Origin: an uncultured Desulfosarcina sp.
Lineage (GTDB): Bacteria > Desulfobacterota > Desulfobacteria > Desulfobacterales > Desulfosarcinaceae
Length of the DNA stretch: 64,000 bases
Direction: 5' to 3'
NCBI RefSeq assembly: GCF_963668215.1
Contig: NZ_OY764190.1
Span: 992,001-1,056,000 of the forward strand
The position numbers and the translations under genes are program-made. The notes beneath the pieces were generated by a model. The model made no database searches. It saw only the letters and a list, made by a program, of their open reading frames with translations, and had not been told where the DNA came from. This document shows positions 34,495 through 43,680 of the stretch, piece by piece; positions within the stretch are counted from its first letter, which is position 1; every line of letters begins with the position of its first letter.

Positions 34495-34606
34495 CCGGGT
34501 GATTCTAGGGGATTGACATTCTACTTGCAACCCGGCGATTAAAAAATATATTATTATTCTGTCCGTTACTTGATTAACCCGCTGGAATTGTCTGCACGGT
34601 TTTGCC

Positions 34607-35407
34607 ATGGGGTACGTTTTCGATTTCCATGATGCCACCCGCTACAACGAGTGGCTCCTGAAGCGTAGAAACAGGTTTGCCGCGGACCTGGAGAGCCGCC
34701 TCATGATGGGGATGCTCGATCCGGTTGCCGGTGAGTCCGTACTGGACATCGGCTGCGGCATCGGTGCTTCTATCGCACCACTGTTGGAAAAAGGCCTCGA
34801 TGTCACCGGTATCGACCCCTCCCCTTATATGCTGGACATCCTCGCCCAGAATCTGGGCGAACGCGTTTCCCTGTATCGGGGCTTCGCCGAGGACCTTCCC
34901 TTTGACGACAATTCGTTCAACCACGCCTGCCTGTTCACCACCCTGGAATTCGTGGACGATCCTTCCAAAGTCCTGGAAGAGGCCTTCCGGGTGGCGAAAG
35001 ACCGGGTTTTCATCGGCTTTCTCAACCGTTACGCCCTTACGGGCATCGGCCGACGGGTAAAGGGAATCTTCACGCCAACCATTTACAATCGGGCCACCTT
35101 TTTCAGTGTCTGGGAAATCAAAAGCATGGTCCGCAAGCTGATGGGGCCGGTGCCGGTGTGCTGGCGCACCGTGTGCCAGTTTCCAGGGCCCTGGGCAGGC
35201 TGGATGAAAAACATCGAAGGGTCGCAGCTGGTCCAACGCTTTCCTTTCGGGACCTTCGCCGGCATCGTGGTGACCCTGGTTCCCCGTTTCCGCACCCGCC
35301 CTCTGGCCATCCGTTACCAGCCCAAAAATGTCCGCGGCGTCGCCGCCGGTGCGGCCGGATGCTCCGGGATGGCCCCATCCAGAGGCTTCGACGACTCCCC
35401 ACGGTAA
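34607..35407 (+). CDS. Class I SAM-dependent methyltransferase
   Basis: 266 residues. The SAM-binding motif I is VLDIGCGIGASIAPLLEKG (about 45-62), followed by VTGIDPSPYMLDIL and the motif IV-type DLPFDDNSFNHACLFTTLEFV. This is the Methyltransf_11 type. The C-terminal half (KSMVRKLMGPVPVCWRTVC) has conserved aromatic residues but does not name a substrate. It is divergent from recD2 with a 112-bp gap. The last 25 residues are Gly/Ala-rich and possibly disordered. Confidence 0.88.
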   Translation: MGYVFDFHDATRYNEWLLKRRNRFAADLESRLMMGMLDPVAGESVLDIGCGIGASIAPLLEKGLDVTGIDPSPYMLDILAQNLGERVSLYRGFAEDLPFDDNSFNHACLFTTLEFVDDPSKVLEEAFRVAKDRVFIGFLNRYALTGIGRRVKGIFTPTIYNRATFFSVWEIKSMVRKLMGPVPVCWRTVCQFPGPWAGWMKNIEGSQLVQRFPFGTFAGIVVTLVPRFRTRPLAIRYQPKNVRGVAAGAAGCSGMAPSRGFDDSPR

Positions 35408-35467
35408 GGGGCGTGTCGGTTTGCGCAACCGTTTACACGGAAAACCGAATCCGGTCCGGGGATCTGT

Positions 35468-35496
35468 TTGACAAAAGCGTTAAATTTCTGTTTAAA
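35468..35496 (+). promoter_or_regulatory. Promoter of the kinase operon
   Basis: TTGACA (35468-35473), 17-base spacer, TTTAAA (35491-35496). It is about 45 bp before the kinase start codon. Confidence 0.6.
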
Positions 35497-35543
35497 TTTG
35501 TAACTTTTAGTTTCTCGCTACGGGCAGGCAAGCGGCTGTAGAA

Positions 35544-36464
35544 ATGGTAAGCGCCATGGCAACTATCGGACAGCTCAATCTGGATCACCTGGTCGGCCAG
35601 CAGGTCGGCACTTCCGTGCTTCTGAAAAAATTGGGGCACGGCGCCATGTCCGCGGTCTTCGTGGCTTTTCAGAAAACCCTCAAGCGCCAGATCGCCGTCA
35701 AAATCCTCCCGAAAGCCCTGCTCACCGAGAAAACGGCCGCTTTTTTTCAGCAAGAGGCTGAATCGGCGGCCATTTTGTCTCATCCGCACATTATCCAGAT
35801 TTACGAGGTGGGAGAGACCAAGGAATTCCTTTTTTTCACCATGCAGTTGGTCAAGGGCAACGAGTTATCCTACTTCATCCGCCAGGCCCAGAAGAACATC
35901 GTGCCCTCCAAGCGCTTCATGCCGATCAAGACGGTGGTCGGTCTGATGATAAAAATTCTTGACGGCCTGGCCTATGCCCACGACAACGACATCGTACACC
36001 GCGATATCAAGCCGGACAATGTCATGATCGAACACCACTCCAAACGGCCGCTGATCACCGACTTCGGTGTGGCACGCGTATCGAGGACCAAAAGCAAGAG
36101 CGATCGGCTGCTGCTTGGAACGCCCGTGTATATTCCCCCGGAACAGATCCTGTCTGGGACCGTCGACGGCCGGGCGGACATGTACAGTGCCGGCGTGATG
36201 ATGCTCGAAATGCTCATGGGACGATTGCCCTACCCGCCCTACCAGACCGCCATGGACCTTCTCAAAATGAAGCTGGGACTCAAGGACCGCATCTTTCAAC
36301 AGCGGCCGTCCCAGGTTCATCCCGTGGCCAACCGCAAGCTGGATGAAATCGTGTTCAAGGCCCTGGCCTTCGACCGGGACCAGCGCTACGCTTCCTGCCG
36401 CGAATTCGCATCCGAACTGGAGGCCTATTTGGGTCAATTCAAACCATCATCTTCCCCCGGATGA
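35544..36464 (+). CDS. Hanks-type serine/threonine protein kinase
   Basis: 306 residues, essentially one kinase domain. The glycine loop is LGHGAMSAVF, the ATP-anchoring lysine is in IAVKILPKAL, the catalytic loop is VHRDIKPDNVM and the metal site is DFGVARVS, with activation segment GTPVYIPPEQ. All are intact, so it is active. There is no membrane segment or PASTA repeat, so it is cytosolic. The next gene starts 7 bp after the stop, so it is part of the same operon and perhaps a substrate or scaffold. A second ATG at 35556 is possible. FHA domains read the products of such kinases; one is on the cyclase at 15194. Confidence 0.95.
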   Translation: MVSAMATIGQLNLDHLVGQQVGTSVLLKKLGHGAMSAVFVAFQKTLKRQIAVKILPKALLTEKTAAFFQQEAESAAILSHPHIIQIYEVGETKEFLFFTMQLVKGNELSYFIRQAQKNIVPSKRFMPIKTVVGLMIKILDGLAYAHDNDIVHRDIKPDNVMIEHHSKRPLITDFGVARVSRTKSKSDRLLLGTPVYIPPEQILSGTVDGRADMYSAGVMMLEMLMGRLPYPPYQTAMDLLKMKLGLKDRIFQQRPSQVHPVANRKLDEIVFKALAFDRDQRYASCREFASELEAYLGQFKPSSSPG

Positions 36465-36471
36465 GGACGCC

Positions 36472-39015
36472 ATGCCAATAGACACCGAAACCAAAAATCA
36501 GCTCGCCCAATTCGGAAGAACCATTGCCCTGCTGTTCAACCGCTCCATGATGTACCAGCCCAACCACCCGTTTGTGGAGCAGTCCATCGACATGTTCTAT
36601 AAAAGCACCCTGGAATTGCTCAGAAAGATCTCGCCCCTGGTCTTCATTCTCAACCGGGAGGAGTTTTTCGTGGACGAGGAGCAGCTGGATCCCCGCCTCA
36701 ATGTGAGCCGCCTGGTCTCGCTGTTCAAAAACAACGGCATCCAGTCCATCTCCATGGAGCCGGGCCTCGAAAGGCGCGAAATCAAGGTGTTTCTGGAAAT
36801 CTTCGGCAATATCACCAAGTACGATGGAGCCGAGGGATTCAAAAAGGCGATCTTCGCCCGCGGTGTGACCAACCTCAAGATCAACCACGTACGCTACAAG
36901 AAAGTGACCGACGACGACGAGATCATTTCCAAGGATGCGCTCAAAGATCTGACCCCCCAGATGATGGCCGCCGAGGATGAGGCCCAGGCCCGCAAGATGT
37001 TTATGGACACCCTGTTGGAAAGCGTTCTCACCGAGGAGTTTGCCAAAACCCTGAACATCGAAACCCTCATGGCCAATCCCGGAGCCGTTTCCAAAAACAT
37101 GATCCAGGCGGACCTGGAGAGCGTATCCGGCGGCGGGCCGGGTGGCGGTACCGGTTCCGGACCTGGAGGCGGGGGGGGTACCGGTGAAGGTGAGGGCGGC
37201 CCCGGTGGGGGAGCAGGTCCGGGAGCCGGTCCCGGCGGTGGGCCAGGAATGGGACCTGGAGAGGGCGGCGGCCCTGGTGGAGGCGGTGGCCCTGGTGGAG
37301 GCGGGGGCCCTGGTGGTGGCGGGGGTACCGGTGGTGGCGGGGGTGTTGGGTCCGGCGAAGGGTCAGGTGCTGGAGAAGGAACGGGATCGGGTGAAGGCAC
37401 CGGCGGCGGGCCGGGTGCCGGTGACGGCGGCAGCGGTAGCGCCGGCGGTCCCGCGGGCGGCACGGGAGCGGGTGGAGGCGGCGGCCAACCCGGCGGTCTT
37501 TTGTTCCAGCAACTGGAAGTGATGCGCCTGGAAGTGGAAAAGCACATCGAGGGCAAAGGGTCCGTTGCCATAGCCGACCTGGCCGCTGCCGTCTTCGACA
37601 TGAAAAAGCAGTTGCTGGAAGGCATCGAAGCCCAGAAAGCGCTGGGTGTGGCCTATGAAAACGAAGCGGCCATTTTAGAAAATGCCAACGAACTCACCGA
37701 CCGGGTACTGCTGCAGCTGATCCGAGACGAATACCAGAAGGGCCAGATCACGCCGGCCCGCATGGCCCAAATTCTCAGGCGGCTGGTGCCCGAAGCCGGG
37801 GAACTCAAACGCCTGCTTCCCAAAATCAAAAACGTTTTGATCGAAGAGGGCATGAGCCATACTCAGTACCTGGAACTGGTGCAGGAACTGAGCAAAGAAC
37901 TGCAAAGCGAGGGATTGGCAAGCATTCTTCAGGAGAGCGGCGAGGAAATCGGCGTGGACGGCGAACAGTTGATCGCCGAGTTTAAAAACAATCCGGAGCA
38001 GGCGGCCCAGTTGATCTACCTTGCCTCGGAAATCCGCAAGGGCACCGGAGACGAGGATGCCCTGGCCGATATCCTGGCCGGTTATGTGGAAAAGGTGGGG
38101 GGGCAGATGGCCCTGGAGCAGGCGGACAAGGACGATCCGGAGCATCTGAAAAAGGTGATGAGCAGTGTCGAGTCCAATATTGTCCGGCAACTGGGAAAAA
38201 TGGACAAGGGCGGTGAGGTCATCGCCAAACTGGAAGAGCGCCTCAACTCCCGCATGGAATCGGTTATGGCCCAGATGCGTGCCGAGTGGATCAAAACCAA
38301 GGGCGCCGCGGCCGGGGAAGGGGTGTCGGAAGCGGCGCCCCGCAAAGCTCTCAGCGTCATAGAAACCCTGGAGCAAAGCGTCAGCGAACATGACGAGCTG
38401 GGCCAAATTCTCAAAATCGTCCGCAGGAAGGTGGAGGCCGGAGAAATCGATGAAAACGACTACAAGAAAATCCAGGCCGAGATTTCCGAACAGAAACGGC
38501 TGATCAAGGAAAGAGAGGCCAACCGGGTCATGCCCACCGGCGTCATCAAGGCGTCGGCCATGGCTTTCATCCTGGAAAAAGAGATCGCCCGCGCCAACCG
38601 CTACAATTACGGCTTTTCCGTTCTGGCTTTTTCCATGGTGCATATCAAGCCCCAGGCCAAAGTGCCGGCCGGCGTGAAGATCGACAACGAAATTATCATC
38701 GAATCCGTGCTGGCCATGTTGGCCGAAACCTTTCGTGAAGTCGATATCGTCGGTCAGCTGGGCAAAAACACCATCGTGGGGCTTTTGCCCCTGATCGATC
38801 GCGAAGCATCCAAAAAAGCGCTCACCCGGGTGATGCACGCCCTCCAAAGCGCTCCCATCGATGTACGCGGCGTTCCCGTGCTTTTCAAATTCGCCGGCGT
38901 CGCCATGACTTTCGACGGCGAGCACACCCCGGACATCAAGAGCTTTATTCGGGTATTGTCCGGCCGGCTTCAGGACATGGCCAGCCGCCTGAAAAATATC
39001 CAGACGTTCATGTAA
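36472..39015 (+). CDS. Kinase-linked protein with long Gly-rich linker and degenerate GGDEF-like C-terminus
   Basis: 847 residues from the ATG at 36472, 7 bp after the kinase stop. Residues 1-205 form an alpha/beta domain I do not recognise (NHPFVEQSIDMFY, FILNREEFFVDEEQL). Residues about 220-342 are more than half glycine (GPGGG-type runs with P, S, T, E), a flexible linker. Residues about 345-680 are helical and acidic with coiled-coil tendency. The last 140 resemble a GGDEF domain (LEKEIARANRYNYGFSVLAF, VDIVGQLGKNTIVGLLP), with LGKNTIV where GGDEF should be, so no cyclase activity is expected. It may be a scaffold or effector phosphorylated by the adjacent kinase. Confidence 0.8.
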   Translation: MPIDTETKNQLAQFGRTIALLFNRSMMYQPNHPFVEQSIDMFYKSTLELLRKISPLVFILNREEFFVDEEQLDPRLNVSRLVSLFKNNGIQSISMEPGLERREIKVFLEIFGNITKYDGAEGFKKAIFARGVTNLKINHVRYKKVTDDDEIISKDALKDLTPQMMAAEDEAQARKMFMDTLLESVLTEEFAKTLNIETLMANPGAVSKNMIQADLESVSGGGPGGGTGSGPGGGGGTGEGEGGPGGGAGPGAGPGGGPGMGPGEGGGPGGGGGPGGGGGPGGGGGTGGGGGVGSGEGSGAGEGTGSGEGTGGGPGAGDGGSGSAGGPAGGTGAGGGGGQPGGLLFQQLEVMRLEVEKHIEGKGSVAIADLAAAVFDMKKQLLEGIEAQKALGVAYENEAAILENANELTDRVLLQLIRDEYQKGQITPARMAQILRRLVPEAGELKRLLPKIKNVLIEEGMSHTQYLELVQELSKELQSEGLASILQESGEEIGVDGEQLIAEFKNNPEQAAQLIYLASEIRKGTGDEDALADILAGYVEKVGGQMALEQADKDDPEHLKKVMSSVESNIVRQLGKMDKGGEVIAKLEERLNSRMESVMAQMRAEWIKTKGAAAGEGVSEAAPRKALSVIETLEQSVSEHDELGQILKIVRRKVEAGEIDENDYKKIQAEISEQKRLIKEREANRVMPTGVIKASAMAFILEKEIARANRYNYGFSVLAFSMVHIKPQAKVPAGVKIDNEIIIESVLAMLAETFREVDIVGQLGKNTIVGLLPLIDREASKKALTRVMHALQSAPIDVRGVPVLFKFAGVAMTFDGEHTPDIKSFIRVLSGRLQDMASRLKNIQTFM

Positions 39016-39110
39016 AATCGCTATCGACAGGCCTCCAGCAATCTTCTGGCAGTCACCTGTAATCGTTGGCCATACCGAAAACACCATCAAATAAGGAGCG
39101 ATGCAAAAGA

Positions 39111-40910
39111 ATGCAGCTTCGTCCGGTTGCCGTGATTCTGCTGATTCTCACCCTTTCCGGCTTCGTCGCAGCCGCCGGTGGACCCCCGGCCGATGCACCG
39201 GATTTTCCACCAAGTCTGGAGGGGTACAAGGATCAGGAATTGGACAGCATTTTCGCGATACTTGGCAGCCGCATTCAGCAGCAGCCTTTCAATCTGGTGG
39301 CCTCCCTGATTTTTTTGTGCGCCATCGTCCACACGTTTCTCACCGGACGGTTCATGGTCGTCGCCCATCGCTGGGCCCACGACCATGAGGAAAAAATAAA
39401 AAATGGTTCCGCCCCCCGGGGGTCGGTCCATCATGGAGCTGAAATCTTTCATTTTCTGGGAGAAGTCGAAGCCGTTTTCGGGATCTGGGCGGCGGTGCTG
39501 GTAGCCGCCATCGCCTTTTTTTTCGACTGGACCACCGCCAAAGGCTATATCCTCTATCGTGTCAACTTCACGGAACCCATGTTTGTGGTGGTGATCATGA
39601 CCCTGGCGGCCACCCGCCCCATTCTGATCGTGGCCGAACAGGCCATGTGGAGAATCGCCAACCTGCTGGGAGGCACAATCACCGCCTGGTGGTGGGCCAT
39701 CCTGACCATTGCGCCCATACTGGGATCGTTCATCACCGAACCGGCTGCCATGACCATCGCAGCCCTGCTGCTGGCCGATAAATTTTACAGCCTCGCGCCT
39801 TCGCGCAAATTCAAATACGCCACCCTGGGGCTGCTGTTCGTCAATATCTCCGTGGGCGGAACCCTGACCAGCTATGCCGCGCCACCGGTACTCATGGTGG
39901 CAGCACCCTGGCAGTGGGACACCGCTTTCATGTTGACCCATTTCGGTTGGAAGGCTGTTTTGGGTATCCTCGCGGCCAACCTGGCCTATTTTATTGTCTT
40001 CCGCGCCGAGTTGAACCGGCTCCAGGAAACCTTCGCCATGCAAATTCTCAAAGATGAAATCCAGCGGCGCTACCTGAAGCGGGCGGATGTAGAAGCCATG
40101 GTGGATGAATGTGCCAGCCGGCTCGGCGACCGCTTTCACTTTTTCGAAACCTTTTCCACAGAGCTGAAAAAGGCCCGCCAGGAACTCAGCCAACGCATGG
40201 AGGAACGGGTCATAACGGAGATGGTCGCCAAAGGCGTCGACCGCGAAATGGCCCATCAGGCCTTTAAAGAACGCAACCGGGAAATTCAACTGCGGCGCAT
40301 GCGCCAGGATCTGCCCGGCCTGCTGCCGCCGGAGGACCGCCCCGAATTTCTGGATCCGGATTGGGACCATCGCGATGATCCCGTGCCGTGGTGGGTAACC
40401 CTGGTGCACATCGCCTTCATGGGCTGGACCATCGTCAACGCCCACTATCCCCCCTTCTTCATTCCGGGGATGCTCTTTTACCTGGGGTTCGCCCAGGTCA
40501 CCGCGCCCTACCAGAACCGGCTGAACCTGAAGCCTGCCCTGCTGGTCGGCTTTTTTCTCGGTGGGCTGGTAATTCACGGCGGCCTCCAGGGTTGGTGGAT
40601 CGAGCCGGTGCTGGGGAACCTCACCGAAATCCCCCTGATGCTGGGCGCCACCATTCTCACGGCATTCAATGACAACGCGGCCATCACTTTTTTGAGCACC
40701 CTGGTGCCCAACTTCTCGGATGCCATGAAATACGCCGTGGTTGCCGGGGCCGTGGCCGGCGGCGGGCTGACCATCATCGCCAACGCCCCCAACCCCGCCG
40801 GACTGAGCATCCTGAAGTCCTACTTCGACGAGGAGGTTTCACCGGGGGGCATCTTCCTGGCCGCCGCATTTCCCACAATCGTCCTCTGGCTGACGTTTCT
40901 CGTTCTTTAA
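39111..40910 (+). CDS. Putative Na+/H+ antiporter family membrane protein
   Basis: 599 residues from the ATG at 39111, followed by a signal or first membrane segment. AAGGAG (39093-39098) is 12 bases off, and fits better an out-of-frame ATG at 39101, so the start is not certain; a TTG at 39066 would add 15 residues. About a dozen membrane segments are visible, with FITEPAAMTIAALLLADKF and a related second half FNDNAAITFLSTLVPNF ... NAPNPAGLSIL, a repeated layout with conserved acidic and Asn residues in broken helices, as in the putative Na+/H+ antiporter family (Na_H_antiport_3). A charged cytoplasmic loop of about 130 residues lies in the middle. The ion is inferred from the family. Confidence 0.82.
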   Translation: MQLRPVAVILLILTLSGFVAAAGGPPADAPDFPPSLEGYKDQELDSIFAILGSRIQQQPFNLVASLIFLCAIVHTFLTGRFMVVAHRWAHDHEEKIKNGSAPRGSVHHGAEIFHFLGEVEAVFGIWAAVLVAAIAFFFDWTTAKGYILYRVNFTEPMFVVVIMTLAATRPILIVAEQAMWRIANLLGGTITAWWWAILTIAPILGSFITEPAAMTIAALLLADKFYSLAPSRKFKYATLGLLFVNISVGGTLTSYAAPPVLMVAAPWQWDTAFMLTHFGWKAVLGILAANLAYFIVFRAELNRLQETFAMQILKDEIQRRYLKRADVEAMVDECASRLGDRFHFFETFSTELKKARQELSQRMEERVITEMVAKGVDREMAHQAFKERNREIQLRRMRQDLPGLLPPEDRPEFLDPDWDHRDDPVPWWVTLVHIAFMGWTIVNAHYPPFFIPGMLFYLGFAQVTAPYQNRLNLKPALLVGFFLGGLVIHGGLQGWWIEPVLGNLTEIPLMLGATILTAFNDNAAITFLSTLVPNFSDAMKYAVVAGAVAGGGLTIIANAPNPAGLSILKSYFDEEVSPGGIFLAAAFPTIVLWLTFLVL

Positions 40911-40944
40911 CGGAAGATCATACTGATGAGGAGTTCGAGCGCCG

Positions 40945-41487
40945 ATGATTCATTTGGACAGGGCCAAACAGCAGAAAATCCACAATCGCAGGATCAATAC
41001 CGCCATTTATGAAGGCCAATCGGATACGATCATCGTCGAGGGGACACTCAAGGACGATCGGTTTTGCGATTCACACATGTTTACAGGAGAAATCCGCCCC
41101 CCTTTTACCGTACATCACATGATTGTCCGCATGGAGCTTCGCCTGCCCGAACTCACCATTTTAGACATCGAAGTGGAAATGCCCTCGGTGCCCCATGAGT
41201 CCTGCCGTGAAATCCGCGAATGCCTGGAGCCGCTCAAGGGGTTGTGCATCGCCGCCGGATTTATCGCCAAAGTCAGAAAACGGGTTGATCGAAAAAAGGC
41301 CTGCACACACTTGTTAACCCTGGTGACCGCCATGGCACCCGCAGCCTTTCAGGGCGCCTGGAGCGCCACGATCAGACAGCCCGTCGATCCGGAAATCTAT
41401 GCCGGAATGCTGAACAAGCTGAAAGACACCTGCTGGGTATGGCGGGAAGACGGCCCGTTGGTGGGAAGGTTAAAAAGCCAGCAATAA
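40945..41487 (+). CDS. DUF2889 family protein
   Basis: 180 residues. The family is recognised from the opening RAKQQKIHNRRINTAIYEG, then HMFTGEIRPPFTVHHMIVRMEL, ILDIEVEMPSVPHESCREI and the later ACTHLLTLVTAMAPAAFQG. DUF2889 has no known reaction; members often lie near aromatic or fatty-acid metabolism genes. It has no signal peptide. It follows the antiporter gene by 34 bp, and an IS110 element starts shortly after it. Confidence 0.85.
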   Translation: MIHLDRAKQQKIHNRRINTAIYEGQSDTIIVEGTLKDDRFCDSHMFTGEIRPPFTVHHMIVRMELRLPELTILDIEVEMPSVPHESCREIRECLEPLKGLCIAAGFIAKVRKRVDRKKACTHLLTLVTAMAPAAFQGAWSATIRQPVDPEIYAGMLNKLKDTCWVWREDGPLVGRLKSQQ

Positions 41488-41499
41488 TCGACTCGATTC

Positions 41500-41790
41500 C
41501 CCCCTGTTTCCAAGTTGTTCCCTGATGTTGGCAACGATGTTACCGTTGACAACTGGTACGTTTCCGAGTGACAGATGGAGGGCAGGCGAGCGAGCCCGCA
41601 GGGTAAAGCTCGGGGAGCCTGGGCTGCTCTGTAACTCGGGCCGCCGTTGAAAATTTTGTTCCCTACCATTGTCCATTTTTAAAAGTAAAGAAGTGAAGCT
41701 CCCTTGTGTAAAGAGCCATCCGGAGTGATCCGGTGGTAAGGTGGTTTATCAGTCTGTCGCCAGACAGCTGAAACACATACACGAAAGGAG
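41500..41790 (+). ncRNA. Candidate bridge RNA region in the left end of the second IS110
   Basis: The 310 bp between the DUF2889 stop and the transposase has no good reading frame but strong hairpins: GTTG-g-CAACG (41527-41536) with CGTTG-a-CAAC (41544-41553) around ATGTTAC; GC-rich arms around 41583-41640 (GAGCCC, GGGCT); ATCCGG-AGTG-ATCCGG region near 41720; and CTGTC-GCCA-GACAG just before the transposase leader (near 41755). In the IS110 group proper the guide RNA is encoded in the left end, so this is where it would be. RNA limits and loops are inferred. Confidence 0.45.
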
Positions 41791-41797
41791 CCTCACC

Positions 41798-43246
41798 ATG
41801 AAAAAGACAAGCATCTATTCGGATCGAAGTCAAGAACTGCTGGCGCTATTCGAAAATGCAGGCAATGCATCAAAGCTGATGTGTGTGCCCATCGATTACG
41901 CCAAAAAGGATCATCTGGTTATGTTCTGTAATGGAAACGGCGAGGTCCTCCGCAAACCTTTTTCGGTTAAGAATTCCCCTGACGGCGTGAAGTACCTTCT
42001 CGACCAGGTAAACCGTTCTTGCCGTAATCGCCATATTCAGTCTGACCATGTCTTTTTCGGTGGCGAAGATGTCAACTCGTATGCTGAGAATTTCGCCAAC
42101 ACAATTCGGGCAAAAGGGTGGCTGGTTGCCAACGTGAATGCCCATGATGCAAAGAAGCAGCGTGAGAATTTACAGGCCAGCACGGATCGGCTGGACCTGA
42201 TGGGCATTGCCACCATGCTGCTCAACCGCCGGGCCAATTGTTGCCCGGCACAGACTGGCGTGTATCGCAATCTACGAACCCTAGTTCGCCACCGAAAGAA
42301 GCTGGTCAAGATGAAAACCGAAGTCCGTAACAGGATCCATACGATTGTCGACCGACTCTTTCCCGGTTTTCTGAATGAAAGAAAAAGTGGGGTCCTTCCT
42401 TTTTCAAACAGCTCGCTATACCTGATGCAGGAGCGTTTCAGCGCACCGCAGATCCGTCGCCGCCAACGGGGGGCATTGATCCGAAACTTGGAAAAGCGGG
42501 GAACAAAAAAAGCTGAAGCGGTAGCAGCCAAACTTCAGGAATACGCATCTCAGGTACTTACCACGCCAGACGAATATACCACCACACTTCAAATCTCCTT
42601 GACCAGCCACGTAAATCATTACCGCTGTCTGTTTGAGGGAGCTCAGCAACTGGCGAATGAAATGGCCCAACTGTTGGCCAAGACCCAGGGTGCCTTTATA
42701 ACCAGTATCAAAGGTATCGGCATTGTTCTGGCTGCTGGTGTTACCGGCGAGATCGGCGATCCTTTGGCACAACGATCAACGGATCAACTGGCATCATATG
42801 CCGGCATCGTACCCAAAGTGAAACAAACTGGTGGCAAGCAGGGGCCTTCGAAAACGGGCCATGTCAGTAAACGAAGCAACCATATTCTGAAAGACTTCGT
42901 CGTGCAGTCCGCATTCCATATTGGTCGTTATGGCCCCAAAGATTTGCAGGACGACTTCAGTCGCCGTGAAGCTGACGGCCAGCATGCTGACTTCGGGATA
43001 GCCCGTCGCTTTGTACGTATCACCATGTGCATGATGCGGACATCCCAAGTTTACTTACCGCCTGAAATGAGAAGTACTCAAATCAAACCTGATCGGCGTG
43101 CTGATTATTACCTGGCAATGTGGCCCTACGTGCGGGACAAATGGAGCAAGGCCAACGCACTCAAGGTGGCCTTTGCCAAGGACCAACCGTTGGGGCAATG
43201 GCGATATATCGTTCAGGAGATCTATGGGATAAAGTTAAAAATCTAA
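41798..43246 (+). CDS. IS110 family transposase, long form
   Basis: 482 residues from the ATG at 41798, which follows AAGGAG (41785-41790); the frame is open further up. N-terminal DEDD domain (MCVPIDYAKKDHLVMFC, HVFFGGEDVNSYAENF, STDRLDLMGIATMLL) and C-terminal Tnp20-type domain (ITSIKGIGIVLAAGVTGEI then QLASYAGIVPKVKQTGG with the conserved serine). It is about 140 residues longer than the transposase at 9334, chiefly by an insertion between the two domains and a longer end. The frame is intact. With the long left end this looks like the IS110 group rather than IS1111. Confidence 0.94.
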   Translation: MKKTSIYSDRSQELLALFENAGNASKLMCVPIDYAKKDHLVMFCNGNGEVLRKPFSVKNSPDGVKYLLDQVNRSCRNRHIQSDHVFFGGEDVNSYAENFANTIRAKGWLVANVNAHDAKKQRENLQASTDRLDLMGIATMLLNRRANCCPAQTGVYRNLRTLVRHRKKLVKMKTEVRNRIHTIVDRLFPGFLNERKSGVLPFSNSSLYLMQERFSAPQIRRRQRGALIRNLEKRGTKKAEAVAAKLQEYASQVLTTPDEYTTTLQISLTSHVNHYRCLFEGAQQLANEMAQLLAKTQGAFITSIKGIGIVLAAGVTGEIGDPLAQRSTDQLASYAGIVPKVKQTGGKQGPSKTGHVSKRSNHILKDFVVQSAFHIGRYGPKDLQDDFSRREADGQHADFGIARRFVRITMCMMRTSQVYLPPEMRSTQIKPDRRADYYLAMWPYVRDKWSKANALKVAFAKDQPLGQWRYIVQEIYGIKLKI

Positions 43247-43265
43247 TCACGGACGGGTGCTGGAG

Positions 43266-43418
43266 ATGATGGCAAAGCAAGATGATGTCTCAGCTTTGGC
43301 AGCGGGATGGCTTTCACAACTTGCCGCAGGTGATTCATGTTCCAAGAAATCGTCTGACGGCTCAGAAAAGAGTGCTTACCCGTTCCGTCCGAAAATTAAT
43401 GGCTCCAAGGTGCTCTGA
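43266..43418 (+). CDS. Possible 50-residue ORF at the IS right end
   Basis: Starts at ATG 43266 (or 43269) shortly after GGAG (43262-43265) and 17 bp after the transposase stop, and ends at 43418. The product (MAKQDDVSALAAGWLSQLAA then a Ser/Lys-rich part) looks protein-like but matches no family I know. It may be a passenger of the element or chance. Confidence 0.35.
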   Translation: MMAKQDDVSALAAGWLSQLAAGDSCSKKSSDGSEKSAYPFRPKINGSKVL

Positions 43419-43680
43419 TCCCAGAAATAATGGAGATCTCGTCATACCAGTTTGCCACAATCGGACATCCGTGGGCGGGGTTAACCACCTGTTTTGCTGA
43501 ACTGGAGAAGTCAACTGAAAAATCGTCATCCCGGTTCTTGGTTCTTAAAAAACCGGTTAAAATCGGCACAGGGGAGTGTTGTCTCAAAAAATGGTCGAAA
43601 AAAGGGTTGCAAAAATTCTGGTGCTCTTTTCTTAAAATCGATAAATGGCCATGCACCCAACATTTTATAGTGAGGAGCCC
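43419..43680. other. Intergenic region after the IS, before the acyl-CoA synthetase
   Basis: Holds the probable right limit of the IS, which I cannot fix, and a hairpin CCGGTT...AACCGG near 43536-43556 followed by TTAAAA, a weak terminator. The GAGGAG ribosome binding site for the next gene is near 43671-43676. No other feature seen. Confidence 0.4.

Noticed and set aside
36894..37625. Proline-rich frame of 243 codons on the minus strand
   Set aside because: Reverse of the glycine-rich linker; GGN codons read backwards give proline. No ribosome binding site.
39101..39388. 95-codon frame with a good ribosome binding site at the antiporter start
   Set aside because: The AAGGAG fits its ATG, but the product is Arg/Ser/Pro-rich with no domain, while the overlapping frame has a signal segment and many membrane helices. 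I keep it only as a reason to doubt the exact antiporter start.
37675..40577. Two long minus-strand frames (37675-39090 and 39087-40577)
   Set aside because: Antisense to the Gly-rich protein and the antiporter gene; no domains or start signals.
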